The notes under the pieces: model-generated
Seen by the model: only the letters and a program-made list of their open reading frames with translations
Databases searched by the model: none
What the model was told of the DNA's origin: nothing
Source: CAWATG01 sp963785035
GTDB taxonomy: Bacteria; Actinomycetota; Acidimicrobiia; IMCC26256; CAWATG01
Direction of reading: 5' to 3'
NCBI GenBank assembly: GCA_963785035.1
Contig: CAWATG010000005.1
Coordinates: 62,001-126,000, forward strand
DNA: 64,000 bases
Position numbers and translations under genes: made by a program
Shown here: piece after piece, positions 1 to 9,674 of the stretch
Position numbering within the stretch: position 1 is the stretch's first letter
Layout of the letters: each line of letters opens with the position of its first letter

Positions 1-1
1 A

Positions 2-376
2 GCGGTCCTCGATCAATCCAGTAGCGAGATCTCGGGGCTCGGTACCGTCCCAGCCAGCATCAGCCGGCGCCTCGCGTGCGACGCAATCATCGACACACGC
101 GACACCGCTGGACTTTCACTCGGGCGCTCGCGACGGCTGGTCTCTCGGTCGCAGCGTCAGGCGCTCACCGTTCGTGATGGGGGCTGCTCATTCCCTGGTT
201 GTGACCGTCCCCCCGAATGGACCGACGCTCATCACCTCCAACACTGGGCAGATGGCGGCAACACCGATCTCGAAAACCTCGTGCTGCTGTGTCGGCGTCA
301 TCACGTGTTGTGCCACGAGGGAAGGTGGCGCCTCGAACGCATGACCGACGGCCGTCTTATGGCAGTACCGCCGTAG
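2..376 (+). CDS. HNH endonuclease, C-terminal part (DUF222/HNH family)
   Basis: The reading frame is open from the window edge to a TAG at 374-376, so only the last 124 codons are present. The segment carries a canonical HNH nuclease module: a CSFPGCDRP zinc-type knuckle, then WTDAHHLQHWADGG with the catalytic His pair, NTDLENLVLLCRRHH, and a short tail. This arrangement is the C-terminus of the large actinobacterial family of DUF222-HNH proteins, often present in many copies per genome and of unproven role. The missing N-terminal part would lie to the left of the window. It converges on imuB, with 27 bases between the stop codons. Confidence 0.88.
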   Translation, partial: AVLDQSSSEISGLGTVPASISRRLACDAIIDTRDTAGLSLGRSRRLVSRSQRQALTVRDGGCSFPGCDRPPEWTDAHHLQHWADGGNTDLENLVLLCRRHHVLCHEGRWRLERMTDGRLMAVPP

Positions 377-403
377 CCACCTGACACGTCTCGCCGAGCA
401 CAC

Positions 404-2059
404 TCAGTCGTAGATCGCAGCAATACCGGCGCGGCCGCCTTCGAGGACCACTAGGCATGCGACATCGTTCACGACCATCTGCCATAACGCTCGGCGACGA
501 CGCGCGATGCGATCCCACCAACCAACATCGTGCGTCCACGGCCCGTTCCACGCGCTGATCTCACCACCGCCCAGTGGGAGTGCGCGAGACCTCACCCATC
601 CAGGATCGCCGGAAACTTCCCCACGCCCAGAAACTGCGATGGCATTGCCATATACATCAAGTAACTCTGCAGGCAACGCTGGCTCGAAGACACGCGATGG
701 CGGCGGTGTCGGTACCGCTCCCGGCCACGCGCCAGGACGCGCTCCATCACCTCGCGCTTCTCGCGGCTCGCCCCAGGACACCCATCGGACCCGCTCACTC
801 GGCAGTCGACCACCTTGAGGCATTGCCGTCACGACTGACTCATGACCCAACATCGCCTGCACCCGTGCCAAAGCTCGCTTGGCACGATCAGCACTCGCGA
901 GATCTCCCCCCCAAAAACCCAGCTGGCGACCATCAATGGTCACAACTTCCTCGGGGAGGAGCCGCAACACCAGGAGTCCACCGGTGGCAACCTCGGCGTC
1001 GGCAAGCTCGGCGTCGGCCGGCGCGCCCGTCCGTACCCGTGCCCACACCGAGCCAGCTCTCAAGCTGCCAGCGTGCCCGATCGGCTAGCGCGCTCGGCGT
1101 GAAGGCACCATCGTGTCGCCATGCCCGTGACCAATGCTCGCCATGCTCGGTTTCCGCTTCGATCACGATACGCGTACACGCCATCCCGCGATCAGCCAGT
1201 CGAGTCAGCATGTGATCGGCAAGCGCCTTCGCTGCAAACGTTGCCAGGTCGACACGTTGACAAGGTGGATCGAAATTGTGTGTCTCGATCATCTCCGGGG
1301 GCACTTCCGCCAGTACTGACGGTGCATCATCCAGGCCGCGTGCCCATCGATGTCGACGTAACCCATCAGGACCAAAGCGCACATGCACTGCCGACGCCGG
1401 CAATGCAGCAAATGCACCCATCGTCGGTAAGCCCAGCCGGATCAAAAGCGCGCCGAAATCAGGATCCCCCAACACGCGCACCGACCTCGGCGCCAGGAAC
1501 AACGCTGACTCCCCGGGCGCTATCACCGCATCGACACGTGCTGCTTGACGCGCAGCGAAACGACTATCGGCAATCCCCACCCGTACTGCAGGAACCCCAA
1601 GGTCCGTCACCGCCGATCGGACACGCTCGGCAAGCATGTCATCACCACCGAAATACCGAGAGGGTCCACGTGTAGGAAACGACAACACGCCAGGCCTGTC
1701 CATCTCAAGACGCGGCGTGAGTGTCTCAACTGCTCGTGCAACTTCTTCAAATGCCCGCGCCTCACCAATGAGATCGGCATCAACTGCAACCAGCCCAGGC
1801 GCTCGAGCTTCCGCGACGCGCGCCGACGCATCCCGATCGTTACCCCAAGCGCACGGGCCTCACCCGATACCGCTCGCACCACGGGCGCACCCGTCGCCGA
1901 CTCGAATACTGCGAAGGGAGCCCACGACAAGGTTTCGTCCCGCCGACGCCACGCAACGACTGGCCAATCAGGACACCAGACGCAGCAGGTCCGCTCAGCC
2001 CATACCCCTTCAACCGGTCGCTGCCCAGCCGATCGCTGTTCATCAGACATCTGTGGCAA
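404..2059 (-). CDS. imuB: ImuB-like Y-family polymerase homologue, two frameshifts
   Basis: ImuB is a catalytically inactive Y-family polymerase relative that recruits ImuA' and the DnaE2 polymerase for error-prone SOS repair. The N-terminus reads CVWCPDWPVVAWRR, followed by GVTIGMRRR. The middle part (VAEARAPGLVAVDADL, FPTRGPSRYFGG) is in a second frame. The C-terminal part (RLLPEEVV, GRQLGFWGG, WVSWGEP, ending AGIAAIYD) is back in the first frame. One base appears lost near 1815-1825 and one gained near 1040-1070. The corrected length is 551 residues, normal for ImuB. It starts 9 bases after imuA' stops, so the two share a transcript. No dnaE2 follows. Either two compensating sequencing errors or a damaged gene. 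Confidence 0.85.
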
Positions 2060-2068
2060 GCATCCACT

Positions 2069-2719
2069 TCAGCCAACGAGTGCGAGCGTTTCCCTGCCAC
2101 GCGCCTCAACGCGAACAGTGCGCGCACGGTCGATCAGGTGACCGCCGCCTGATTCGAGCCCACGCCACGCCGACCTCTCGGCATAGACCCGTACTGCAGC
2201 CTCTGCCGGCCATGGACCCAAGATCGCGAGTACGGCATCGCGTTCACGCGCCCGCCCAACAAGGCGATGTGCATCACCGGTCCGTACGGTTGGGGGAACC
2301 TCGGCGACCACAAGCCCGACCCCGTCGAGCAGCGCCGCTACCACAGTGGCCCAGCGAGCGGGTGGGACCCGCTGGACCACCGCGAACCGTTCGAGCACCA
2401 CACCCAACTCGACCGCTGCCCAACCGCCGAGCGTGCACTCACCGTCAACCATCGCGGCCCAATCCCCTGCAGCTGTCGCGGCAGCCACCAGTTCTAGGCC
2501 TAGTGCGGTCACGCCCGCGCCGCGCGTGCCGTCGAGCACGATCACCGAACCACGTCGTACACCACCTTCGGGAAGCAATGCACCGAACTCTCCCGGGATC
2601 GCCAGCACCCGTTCATGGGCCCGAACCGCAGGACGGGCATGACGACCAATCGATTCCAGGTACTCCCGTGCTACGGGATCACGTCGGGGAAGGCCGGTAG
2701 CCGAGGAAAGCGCAACCAC
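2069..2719 (-). CDS. imuA': ImuA'-like RecA-fold protein of the SOS mutasome
   Basis: This 216-residue protein looks like the RecA/SulA-related ImuA' partner of ImuB. A RecA-like core is visible: LLPEGGVRRGSVIVLDGTRG takes the place of the Walker A region, followed by TALGLELVAAA, GDWAAMVDG and a second strand GVGLVVAEVP. A clean GKT/GKS P-loop is absent, as is common in this family. The start is GTG at 2717-2719. A perfect LexA box lies 13 bases upstream. imuB follows after 9 bases. Expected role: a damage-inducible accessory protein for translesion synthesis with DnaE2. The identification rests on fold pattern and gene order. Confidence 0.8.
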   Translation of the reverse strand: MVALSSATGLPRRDPVAREYLESIGRHARPAVRAHERVLAIPGEFGALLPEGGVRRGSVIVLDGTRGAGVTALGLELVAAATAAGDWAAMVDGECTLGGWAAVELGVVLERFAVVQRVPPARWATVVAALLDGVGLVVAEVPPTVRTGDAHRLVGRARERDAVLAILGPWPAEAAVRVYAERSAWRGLESGGGHLIDRARTVRVEARGRETLALVG

Positions 2720-2731
2720 TCGCCCATAGTA

Positions 2732-2747
2732 TCGAACGTATGTTCGA
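2732..2747. promoter_or_regulatory. LexA (SOS) box
   Basis: The sequence TCGAACGTATGTTCGA is a perfect match to the actinobacterial SOS box TCGAAC-N4-GTTCGA. It lies just upstream of the imuA' start codon, where LexA bound to it would block transcription of imuA'-imuB. DNA damage should therefore induce the pair. Confidence 0.93.
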
Positions 2748-2778
2748 CTCGAGCGAACCCGCTGTCAGCTACGGTCAG

Positions 2779-3348
2779 CTACTGAGGAACGCCAACCTCG
2801 CCGCTCGACGAGCAAAGCTCAGCAAGCTTCGTCACGGTTCGCCAGTTGCGAAGAGTCATCGGCGGTGCTGTCTTCACAGCTGCCAACGCCCGCGGCAGCT
2901 TGGCTCGCCCAACGCCGTTGGGTAATGAGAGGAACACCTCACGGCCCACTAATGAAAACGCCTCCGGGAGGAAGAGTTCGCGATCGATCCCAGCGAACTT
3001 CGCCGTCGCTGCCGGCGTTGGGATATGCAGCATGAATCCAACGTGTAGATGGTCTCCCACGCCCGACGCGTACGGATTGGCAGCGCTGATCGCCGCCATC
3101 TCACCAGCGGTCCGCAACATCACCGTGACATCGAACCCCGCGGCAGCGGCGATCCTGTGTTCGAGCTCAGCACGAAGCACACCTTCGCTCCCAACAGAGT
3201 GAGTGAAGAGCACATTGCCGCTCTGGACATACGTGACAACATCCGAAGCACCGGCATCTGCGCAGCAATCGCGTAGCTCCGCCATGCGCAGCGGTTTTCT
3301 GCCAGCGACATTGATACCCCGCAACAACGCAACCCAGCTCGTCATCAT
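2779..3348 (-). CDS. DUF1697 family protein
   Basis: A 189-residue protein that opens with WVALLRGINVAGRKPLRMAEL and continues DVVTYVQSGNVLF, the signature of DUF1697. The family is widespread in actinobacteria, has no established function, and is about 175-190 residues long, so this gene is complete. The start is the first of two adjacent ATG codons; the second is equally possible. The upstream gene on this strand is the NifU-N-like ORF, 33 bases away, so the two may be cotranscribed. Confidence 0.85.
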   Translation of the reverse strand: MMTSWVALLRGINVAGRKPLRMAELRDCCADAGASDVVTYVQSGNVLFTHSVGSEGVLRAELEHRIAAAAGFDVTVMLRTAGEMAAISAANPYASGVGDHLHVGFMLHIPTPAATAKFAGIDRELFLPEAFSLVGREVFLSLPNGVGRAKLPRALAAVKTAPPMTLRNWRTVTKLAELCSSSGEVGVPQ

Positions 3349-3381
3349 GGGCAGCAGGGTCAGTCGGGCGCAGCGGCTCAG

Positions 3382-3732
3382 TCAGGCAACCTTGCTGGGT
3401 TCGGGATCGACGCCGCGCGCCTCGGGCGACCAACCGGCGTTGTCGCCGTAATACAGGAACAGGTTCTCGATCGTCGAGATCGCGACCGGCTCGAGCTCCG
3501 CCCAGCGCGCCCCGGGCGCCTCGACCATGACCACACTGGAATACACCGTAACGGACGTCGCTCCAAGTTTGAAAAGTCGAGACGCCAACACGTCAGGAGG
3601 TCGCAAACCGTCAGTCGACACGGCGGTGGGATACCGCTCGATCTCCATGCTCGTCAAAGAGCGGTTCGTGTCGAAAAAGCGGACCGACGGCGACGCTCCG
3701 GCACGCACAGTGACCGTAATTGGCTGACCCAT
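3382..3732 (-). CDS. Nfu/NifU N-terminal-like domain protein
   Basis: A small protein of 116 residues starting MGQPITVTV. Its second half (LASRLFKLGATSVTVYSSVVMVEAPG, then RWAELEPVAISTIENLF) resembles the Nfu N-terminal fold seen next to Fe-S scaffold domains: a small domain ending in a predicted strand-helix where a W follows a turn. No CxxC scaffold motif is present, so it is not a complete Fe-S scaffold. An in-frame ATG 45 bases upstream would add 15 poorly patterned residues; the downstream start is preferred. The domain call is a pattern judgement and could be wrong. Confidence 0.6.
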   Translation of the reverse strand: MGQPITVTVRAGASPSVRFFDTNRSLTSMEIERYPTAVSTDGLRPPDVLASRLFKLGATSVTVYSSVVMVEAPGARWAELEPVAISTIENLFLYYGDNAGWSPEARGVDPEPSKVA

Positions 3733-3795
3733 GCCCGCCAGACTAGATGATCCGCTCCTCGCGAACTCCGGTGGCACAAGTGGCCGATCAACTCG

Positions 3796-4464
3796 TCACG
3801 GCTCGTCGAACGCCAGGGCTGGCTGGTTCAGGCGGTCCATGAACGCCCAGGTCCTGCGGTGGATAGCCGTCGGCCCCGACTTGGCCAGCGCCTGCCTGTG
3901 TGCCGGTGCCGGGTACCCGACATTGCTGTCGAAATCAAAACCTGGGTAGTGAATCGACTCGGCGATCATCCACTGATCACGCGTGACCTTCGCAACGATC
4001 GACGCCGCAGCGCATGCCAACGAAATGGCATCACCTTTGATCACCGTCATGACACGGCTACCCAGTTTCAGGTAGTCATGATTACCATCGAGGATGATCC
4101 GACCCGGCGAGAATCCCTGCTGAGATAGCGCGTGCAGAGCGCGCTCCCCTGCAAGACGTTGCGCGGCGGTCATACCAAGCGCATCGCATTCCGAAGCGGT
4201 GGCATGTCCGACGCCGATAGCGTGTGCCCATCGTTCGATCTCCACAACCATGAGCTCGCGCTGGCGGCGCGACAGCTGTTTGGAGTCGCGCACGCCCGGA
4301 AGGTCGGAATGCCCCGGCACCACTGCACCAACGGTGACCGGTCCTGCCCACGCGCCGCGACCGACCTCGTCCATTCCACACACAACGGCAATTCCAGAAT
4401 CCCACGCGAGCTGTTCGAGTTCGAGGGTGGGTGCGACCCTCATCGTCGATCTTGTCTCGGCCAT
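3796..4464 (-). CDS. rnhB: Ribonuclease HII
   Basis: RNase HII cuts the RNA strand of RNA-DNA hybrids and removes single ribonucleotides misincorporated in DNA. The family motifs are all present: GMDEVGRGAWAGP near residue 30 with the catalytic Asp-Glu pair, RDSKQLSRRQRE, ILDGNHDYL with the third acidic residue, and KGDAISLACAAASIVAKVTRD. At 222 residues it has normal length. An internal Met at residue 8 is an alternative start. Its 3' end is about 60 bases from the NifU-N-like gene, and rpiB lies just upstream on the same strand. Confidence 0.96.
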   Translation of the reverse strand: MAETRSTMRVAPTLELEQLAWDSGIAVVCGMDEVGRGAWAGPVTVGAVVPGHSDLPGVRDSKQLSRRQRELMVVEIERWAHAIGVGHATASECDALGMTAAQRLAGERALHALSQQGFSPGRIILDGNHDYLKLGSRVMTVIKGDAISLACAAASIVAKVTRDQWMIAESIHYPGFDFDSNVGYPAPAHRQALAKSGPTAIHRRTWAFMDRLNQPALAFDEP

Positions 4465-4479
4465 TGTGGCCGGAACCTA

Positions 4480-4905
4480 TCAAGCAGGCTCCTCGACTTG
4501 TGCGATGTTCGACGACTCTGAGGGCTCGGGCATAGTCGCGAACCATGCATCGAGCATCTCGTGTGCGATGTCGATGCTCGTAAGTCGGAGGCCGATCGCC
4601 AGGACATTGGCGTCGTTCCATCGACGCGCACCTGCTGCAGTTGCGGCGTCGGTACATAACGCGGCACGGATACCACGCACCTTGTTCGCAGCAATCGAAA
4701 CACCGGTACCCGTGTGACACATCACAACGCCCGTCACGCGCTCACCGCGCGACGTTCCCGCAGCTACGCGCTCGCCAACCCGACGACCGACCTTCGACCA
4801 CGGCTCCACATCGATGAGTTCGACGTCATGGCCATGCGAACTCAGGTAATCGAAAATGGCCTCGGTGAGCACCGTGCGCTCATCGGATCCCAACACGACC
4901 TTCAC
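4480..4905 (-). CDS. rpiB: Ribose-5-phosphate isomerase B family protein
   Basis: RpiB interconverts ribose 5-phosphate and ribulose 5-phosphate in the pentose phosphate pathway; relatives act on other sugar phosphates. The protein begins VKVVLGSDE, has the family loop VVMCHTGTGVSIAANKVRGIRA with the active-site Cys, and ends with DIAHEMLDAWF. I chose the GTG at 4903-4905 because family members start with this strand and GGGA sits 5 bases upstream; an ATG at 4944 would add 13 residues. The usual SDHAG after the first strand is SDERT here, so the exact substrate is less certain. Confidence 0.85.
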   Translation of the reverse strand: MKVVLGSDERTVLTEAIFDYLSSHGHDVELIDVEPWSKVGRRVGERVAAGTSRGERVTGVVMCHTGTGVSIAANKVRGIRAALCTDAATAAGARRWNDANVLAIGLRLTSIDIAHEMLDAWFATMPEPSESSNIAQVEEPA

Positions 4906-4950
4906 AGCGGTCCCATAATTACCGAATTCCCATGTAGAGCGCACCCACGC

Positions 4951-5622
4951 TCACGATGTTCCCAACAGCAACTCTCGAGCGTCGTCCAACGTCATAAAGC
5001 GATGAAAGGCGATCCCAACCTGGTCGCACCAGTCGGCCAATGCGTCTTTCGCCAGCACCACGTCTGCCAGGAGGGCGGCCTTTCGATCGCTCACCCCATC
5101 GCCGATGAGCACCGTGGTGCGCCCGAGATAACGAGCATCCTTGATCGGCGCCTGCTTACACACTCCACACGATGAGCACGGGCAACAACGATCTTCATTC
5201 GGAAACTCGAGACGGCCAGTCGCAAAGTCCACAGCATTCGTGAGAATCCGAACTCCGAGCCGATCGCAGACCTCGTCAAGGTAGAAGCCGAATCCATCGG
5301 AAACGATCGTGAGTTCCGCGCCGGCTGCAGCTAGTGCACCGACGAACCGCTCCAAGCCCGGATCGATCGCAACTTCACGTGCGACAGCACGTAAGCCGAC
5401 TTCGTCAAGTGGATCGTCGATCAAAGCCCATTGCTCGATCAGCAGTTCGCGACTGGCGATTTCGCCACGGCCGTAGGCATCGTGGAGCTCGCGCCAAGCA
5501 GGGTCGGCACGGCGGGCCAAAATGTGCTGGCCGACGTCGGAAGTTGTGATCGTCCCGTCGAAGTCGAGGAAGACCGCGGCAGATGCCGGGTCTGTGAGCA
5601 GCGCTGTCATAGGAGACATCAT
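4951..5622 (-). CDS. HAD-superfamily phosphatase, MtnX-like
   Basis: A 223-residue phosphohydrolase. Motif I is FLDFDGTITTSD near residue 18 with the nucleophile Asp, motif II is LTIVSDGFGFYLDEV, and motif III/IV is VLIGDGVSDRKAALLADVV. A cysteine cluster, CCPCSSCGVCK, sits in the cap region and resembles the metal-binding insert of MtnX-like phosphatases, which act on 2-hydroxy-3-keto-5-methylthiopentenyl phosphate or phosphoserine-like substrates. No other methionine-salvage gene is nearby, so the substrate is unknown. The start is the first of several clustered ATGs; ATG 5610 is an alternative. Confidence 0.82.
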   Translation of the reverse strand: MMSPMTALLTDPASAAVFLDFDGTITTSDVGQHILARRADPAWRELHDAYGRGEIASRELLIEQWALIDDPLDEVGLRAVAREVAIDPGLERFVGALAAAGAELTIVSDGFGFYLDEVCDRLGVRILTNAVDFATGRLEFPNEDRCCPCSSCGVCKQAPIKDARYLGRTTVLIGDGVSDRKAALLADVVLAKDALADWCDQVGIAFHRFMTLDDARELLLGTS

Positions 5623-5654
5623 CGTAGAGGCCGGCCCGACGTATCCTCGCTGGC

Positions 5655-8403
5655 ATGCCCACGCACGTAGCGATCGTCCCCCATACCCATTGGGACCGGG
5701 AGTGGTACTCGCCGTTCCAGACCTTCCGATTGCGACTCGTTGAGCTCATCGATGAGCTGTTGGAATTGCTCGAGCGTGACCCGGGTTACCGGCGGTTCAT
5801 GCTCGATGGGCAGACCGCCGTGATCGACGACTACCTCGAGATCCGCCCCGAGGCCGAGCCTCGACTGCGATCGCTCATGGCCCAAGGACGGCTCTCGATC
5901 GGCCCATGGGAAATTCTCATGGACGAGTACATGGTTTCGGGCGAGACAATGATTCGCAGTCTCCAGCGCGGCATCGCGCGTGCGATCGAACTTGGCGGTC
6001 TCATGGAGGTCGGCTATCTCCCTGACATGTTCGGCCATGTCGCGCAGATGCCCCAGATGCTGTCGCTCGCCGGCTTGCGCCACTGCGTCGTATGGCGCGG
6101 CGTCCCGAATGCAGTCACCCAGACTGCGTTCTGGTGGCAGGCTCCCGACGGAACCCGCGTCCGTGCTGAGTATCTCTATGGCTCCTACTCCAACGGACGC
6201 AACCTTCCGAATGACCCGGCTCAACTACTCGCGCGCATACGCGGTTACGAATTGGAGATGGGTGACGCTGCACTCGTCAATGGCAGCGTGCTGTTGATGA
6301 ACGGCACCGACCACCAACTGCCCCAGGCATGGTTGGGGGAGGTCGTCGCACGCGCCAATGCTCTGCAGGACGACTACACCATCGAGGTTTCGTCGCTTCC
6401 TGAGTACCTGCCCACCCAACCCACAGACGCGCTGAATACCTGGTGCGGGGAACTGCGGTCGGGGGCCCGCTCCAATGTGTTGATGGGCGTGGCGTCGAAT
6501 CGGATCGATGTCCATCGCGCTTGCGCCGCTGCCGAACGGGCTCTTGAACGGCGTGCCGAACCGTTGAGTGCCCTGTTCCTGACTCCAGAGCGGTACCCGC
6601 ACCCATTTGTGGACGAGGCATGGCGTCAACTCGTCCTGAACTCCGCACATGATTCGTCGTGCGCCTGTAGTGCTGACGAGGTTGTCGATGAGGTCCTTGT
6701 GCGCTACCGAACAGCACGCCAGATTGGCGACGGTCTCGCAGGTCGCGCGATCGCGGTGCTGGGTGCCGAGATCATCGCGCCCGACGCGTCGACACTGGTC
6801 GTGAACCCAACACAACACGACCGTTGCGGACTCATTGCCGTGCGTGTTCCCGGGACAGGCCCGGTGCACTTCGTCGACGCGGACGATATTCCTTGTGTCA
6901 CGCAGACAGTCTCGGAAGACGCTCCATTCGGCTTCTCTGCCACGGTGATCGGGCAAAAGGTCCGATGGGTACTGGAAATGATGCGGGGCCCGGAGTTCGC
7001 CGGAACGAACATCGCCCGCTACGAACGGACGTGGATCGATGACGCGATCCTCGATCTTCGTTTTCACGGTGCTCGCCCAGGAGAGGCTTTCATCGACCTG
7101 CAGGAGATCCGTGACGAGCTTGCCGCGCTTGCAGTTGGCGAACTCACGTTCCGGTTCGCCGTGTTGCCGCCTCCGGTGCGAGAAGTCCTCGTTCAGACCA
7201 CGACGGTGCCTGGCCTGGGTTGGTCGACGTTGCGGGCGGTCGAGGGTGCCGGACCGCCAAGCACGCTCGCTGTAACGAACAAGACACTCAGCAACGAACA
7301 CCTCCACGTCACGATCGACCCCCAGGATGGGACCTTTTCGATCGTCACACGGGACGGTATCGAGGTACATGGTGCGAACCGATATGTCAACGGTGGCGAT
7401 GGAGGCGACACCTACAACTATTCCCCGCCCGAACACGACCTTGTTGTTGACCGTCCGAACAACGTTGTGATCGAGACCCTTGACACGGGACCGGCCCGGA
7501 TTCGCGCACGCATCACATCTACCTATTCGTGGCCGACTCATGCGGTCGGCGACATGATTTCCTGTTCGCACCGCGCGCCGCAGGCAACCGAGGTCGTCAT
7601 CGAGACAACCCTCGAGCTCCGCATCGGCGAACGGTTCGTGCGGGTCCGCACCGAACTCGACAACCAGTGCCGCGACCACCGCCTCCGCGCCCACTTCCCA
7701 CTTCCCGCTGTCGTCGACGGTTCCGACGCCGAATGCGCGTTTGCCGTGGTGCACCGGGGGCTCACTGCAGAGGGCGGCCCGAATGAGTTTGGGCTGCCGA
7801 CCTTTGTGTCACGCCGATTCGTGGACTGCTCTGCGCCGACCCTGGAGGGACGCGCAGGCGTTGCCCTCTTACACGACGGGCTCCTCGAATACGAGGTGGT
7901 CGACGATGGACGGGAACTCGCGCTGACGTTGTTGCGCGCGACGGGTTTCTTGTCACGCGCGGGCATCTCACTCCGTCCGAATCCTGCAGGTCCGCTGATG
8001 GAACTTCGAGGACCGCAGCTCCTGGGTCGCCATGTGGTGGAGTATGCCGTGATGCCGCATCGTGGCGACTGGCGCGACGTCGATTGTTATGCCGCGAGCA
8101 GACGAGATGCTCAGTGCGTTCGAGGTTGGTTACGCAGGTGGTATCCCCGGAGCATTCCGAGAATTACGTGCCCAATGCCTCCGTATCGAAGGTGCCCAGG
8201 TGTCCGCAGTCTTCCGAGAAGGCCAGGAACTCTCCGTGCGCGTCTTCAACGCGTCGGCAGAAACCAGCGTTGTGACTATCGAACGTGCCGGCGTTGCGGC
8301 GAGTGGCTGGACCGTAGACCTACGGGGTCGACCGGACTTTCGTTTCGACGGCACCCTCACGCTGCGGCCATGGGAGATCGTGACCGTGAGATTGTCCGAT
8401 TAG
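5655..8403 (+). CDS. Alpha-mannosidase-like glycoside hydrolase family 38, one frameshift
   Basis: A large GH38 enzyme, expected to cleave alpha-mannosides. The zinc-binding motif HTHWDREW is at residues 10-17, the likely nucleophile is Asp124 in YLPDMFGH, and NSAHDSS (His332-Asp333) supplies the second metal site. The middle and C-terminal beta domains follow (LEMMRGPEFAG, GGDGGDTYNYSPP). After VMPHRGDWRDVDCYAA the frame changes: one extra base near 8097 moves the true end ADEMLSAFEVGYA into another frame, which stops at 8403. Corrected length is about 915 residues. Without correction the protein would end at 8732 with an unrelated tail across the opposing gene. No signal peptide is seen, so it acts in the cytoplasm. 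Its end overlaps the converging gene by 4 bases. Confidence 0.88.
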
Positions 8404-9674
8404 GAGCCGTGATCGGTGACGCCGCCCGACTGCAGGACGGGCAAAGGTACGGATTGCAGCAAGGCATCACCGCGAGCGTCGGGGCTCGACCAGGTCGGGT
8501 CCAGCGCCGTGGCGCGCACGGTCATTCCAGGAGGGCATTCCCAGAGCAATGCAGGACGGTCTCCGTGCCACCGAACGGCGAAGGAAACCCTTCCGTGGCG
8601 CGTCTCGATGTCATGTACTTCAATCCCGTAATAGGCATTCGCGGTCACGGGATCAGGCAACAGGTCAATGGAGCCATCGGGCAGCTCACGGAGCAACGCT
8701 GCTTTGATCACGCTCAGCACGCTCATCGCTGAAGAATTCCCCCGCTGACGTGACGCCGCCCGTCTGGCGCGCCACGACAGCGAGCGCCACACGTGACGGG
8801 CCTCATCGTCGAAGCCCCAGTCCTCGAGTGCCATAAATAGGATCGGATCATGCACGCCACCGGCCGCTTCGAGGAGTGCATCTGCTCGAGCAGCATCGAT
8901 CAACTGCATGAAGTTCGGGTCAGGTGATGCGACACGCATGCCACGATCCAGCATCGCCGACCAACCTTTGGATACTTCGTCGAATGACCGCAGCGCTGCC
9001 ACACTTGGGATGGTGGTGTGTACTGCCTCGTCACCGAGCAACATCGCCAGGCGAATCCGGGTCCGGTGTGCAACGGGGTACAGCAGCACGATTTCGCGTG
9101 CCGCGTCAAAGGCCCCTGCAAATGCGGTCGCCGGTAACGATTCCTCGACAGCCAAACCGCTTCGCACATGCTCGATCGCCTCGCCTGCCACGGCACCGAT
9201 CGCCCAACGGGCAGGGGCCCGACCGAGCACAGCGACGGGACGCCCGGCTATCGAAAGCACGCCGTTGCCGAAGGTCAGCCCGCGAAGGTCTCCGCGCAAT
9301 ACCCATGCTGCGACAAATGGCGCTGGGGATGCGTTTTCGACGTCGACTACCACGAGGTCAGGCGAACCGCTTACTGCATAGACCCGTTGGATAGCGTCAC
9401 CCTTCGGTATGCGCATTGCTGTCTCGTAAGCGGGAGCGGCACTTGGCCGAGCTTGGCGAACAGCGGGTTCGTCGGCTGCGAAACGCCAGCGATCGTCAGC
9501 GCCGACTCCCCAACCGATTTCGATGTCACCATCACGGCCATGTGCCTGCGTCAGCGTCCCGTTGCGGCTGATCCGCGCCACACGCGTGAGACGTGATGTG
9601 CCGATGCCACCGAGCACGCCGACGACACCGCCATGGCTCAGGGGTTCTCCCGATTCGAGCGATGCATCATTCAT
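8400..9674 (-). CDS. Hypothetical protein, six-hairpin glycosidase-like
   Basis: A 424-residue protein with no recognised domain. The N-terminal half is strand-rich (GGVVGVLGGIGTSRLTRVARI, ALLWECPPGM near the end). The middle is helical (FMQLIDAARADALLEA, ILFMALEDWGFDDEARHVW, SVIKAALLRELPDG). This pattern of a beta domain followed by paired helices recalls (alpha/alpha)6 glycosidases, but no catalytic motif could be confirmed. It is preceded by gpsA on the same strand with an ATGA overlap (9671-9674), which indicates translational coupling, and it converges on the GH38 mannosidase. A carbohydrate role is only a guess from the neighbourhood. Confidence 0.7.
   Translation of the reverse strand: MNDASLESGEPLSHGGVVGVLGGIGTSRLTRVARISRNGTLTQAHGRDGDIEIGWGVGADDRWRFAADEPAVRQARPSAAPAYETAMRIPKGDAIQRVYAVSGSPDLVVVDVENASPAPFVAAWVLRGDLRGLTFGNGVLSIAGRPVAVLGRAPARWAIGAVAGEAIEHVRSGLAVEESLPATAFAGAFDAAREIVLLYPVAHRTRIRLAMLLGDEAVHTTIPSVAALRSFDEVSKGWSAMLDRGMRVASPDPNFMQLIDAARADALLEAAGGVHDPILFMALEDWGFDDEARHVWRSLSWRARRAASRQRGNSSAMSVLSVIKAALLRELPDGSIDLLPDPVTANAYYGIEVHDIETRHGRVSFAVRWHGDRPALLWECPPGMTVRATALDPTWSSPDARGDALLQSVPLPVLQSGGVTDHGS

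Noticed and set aside
5980..7754. Long open frames on both strands inside the GH38 gene, including a 509-codon minus-strand frame
   Set aside because: They lack protein-like composition and mirror the codon pattern of the clear GH38 frame, as expected in high-GC DNA.
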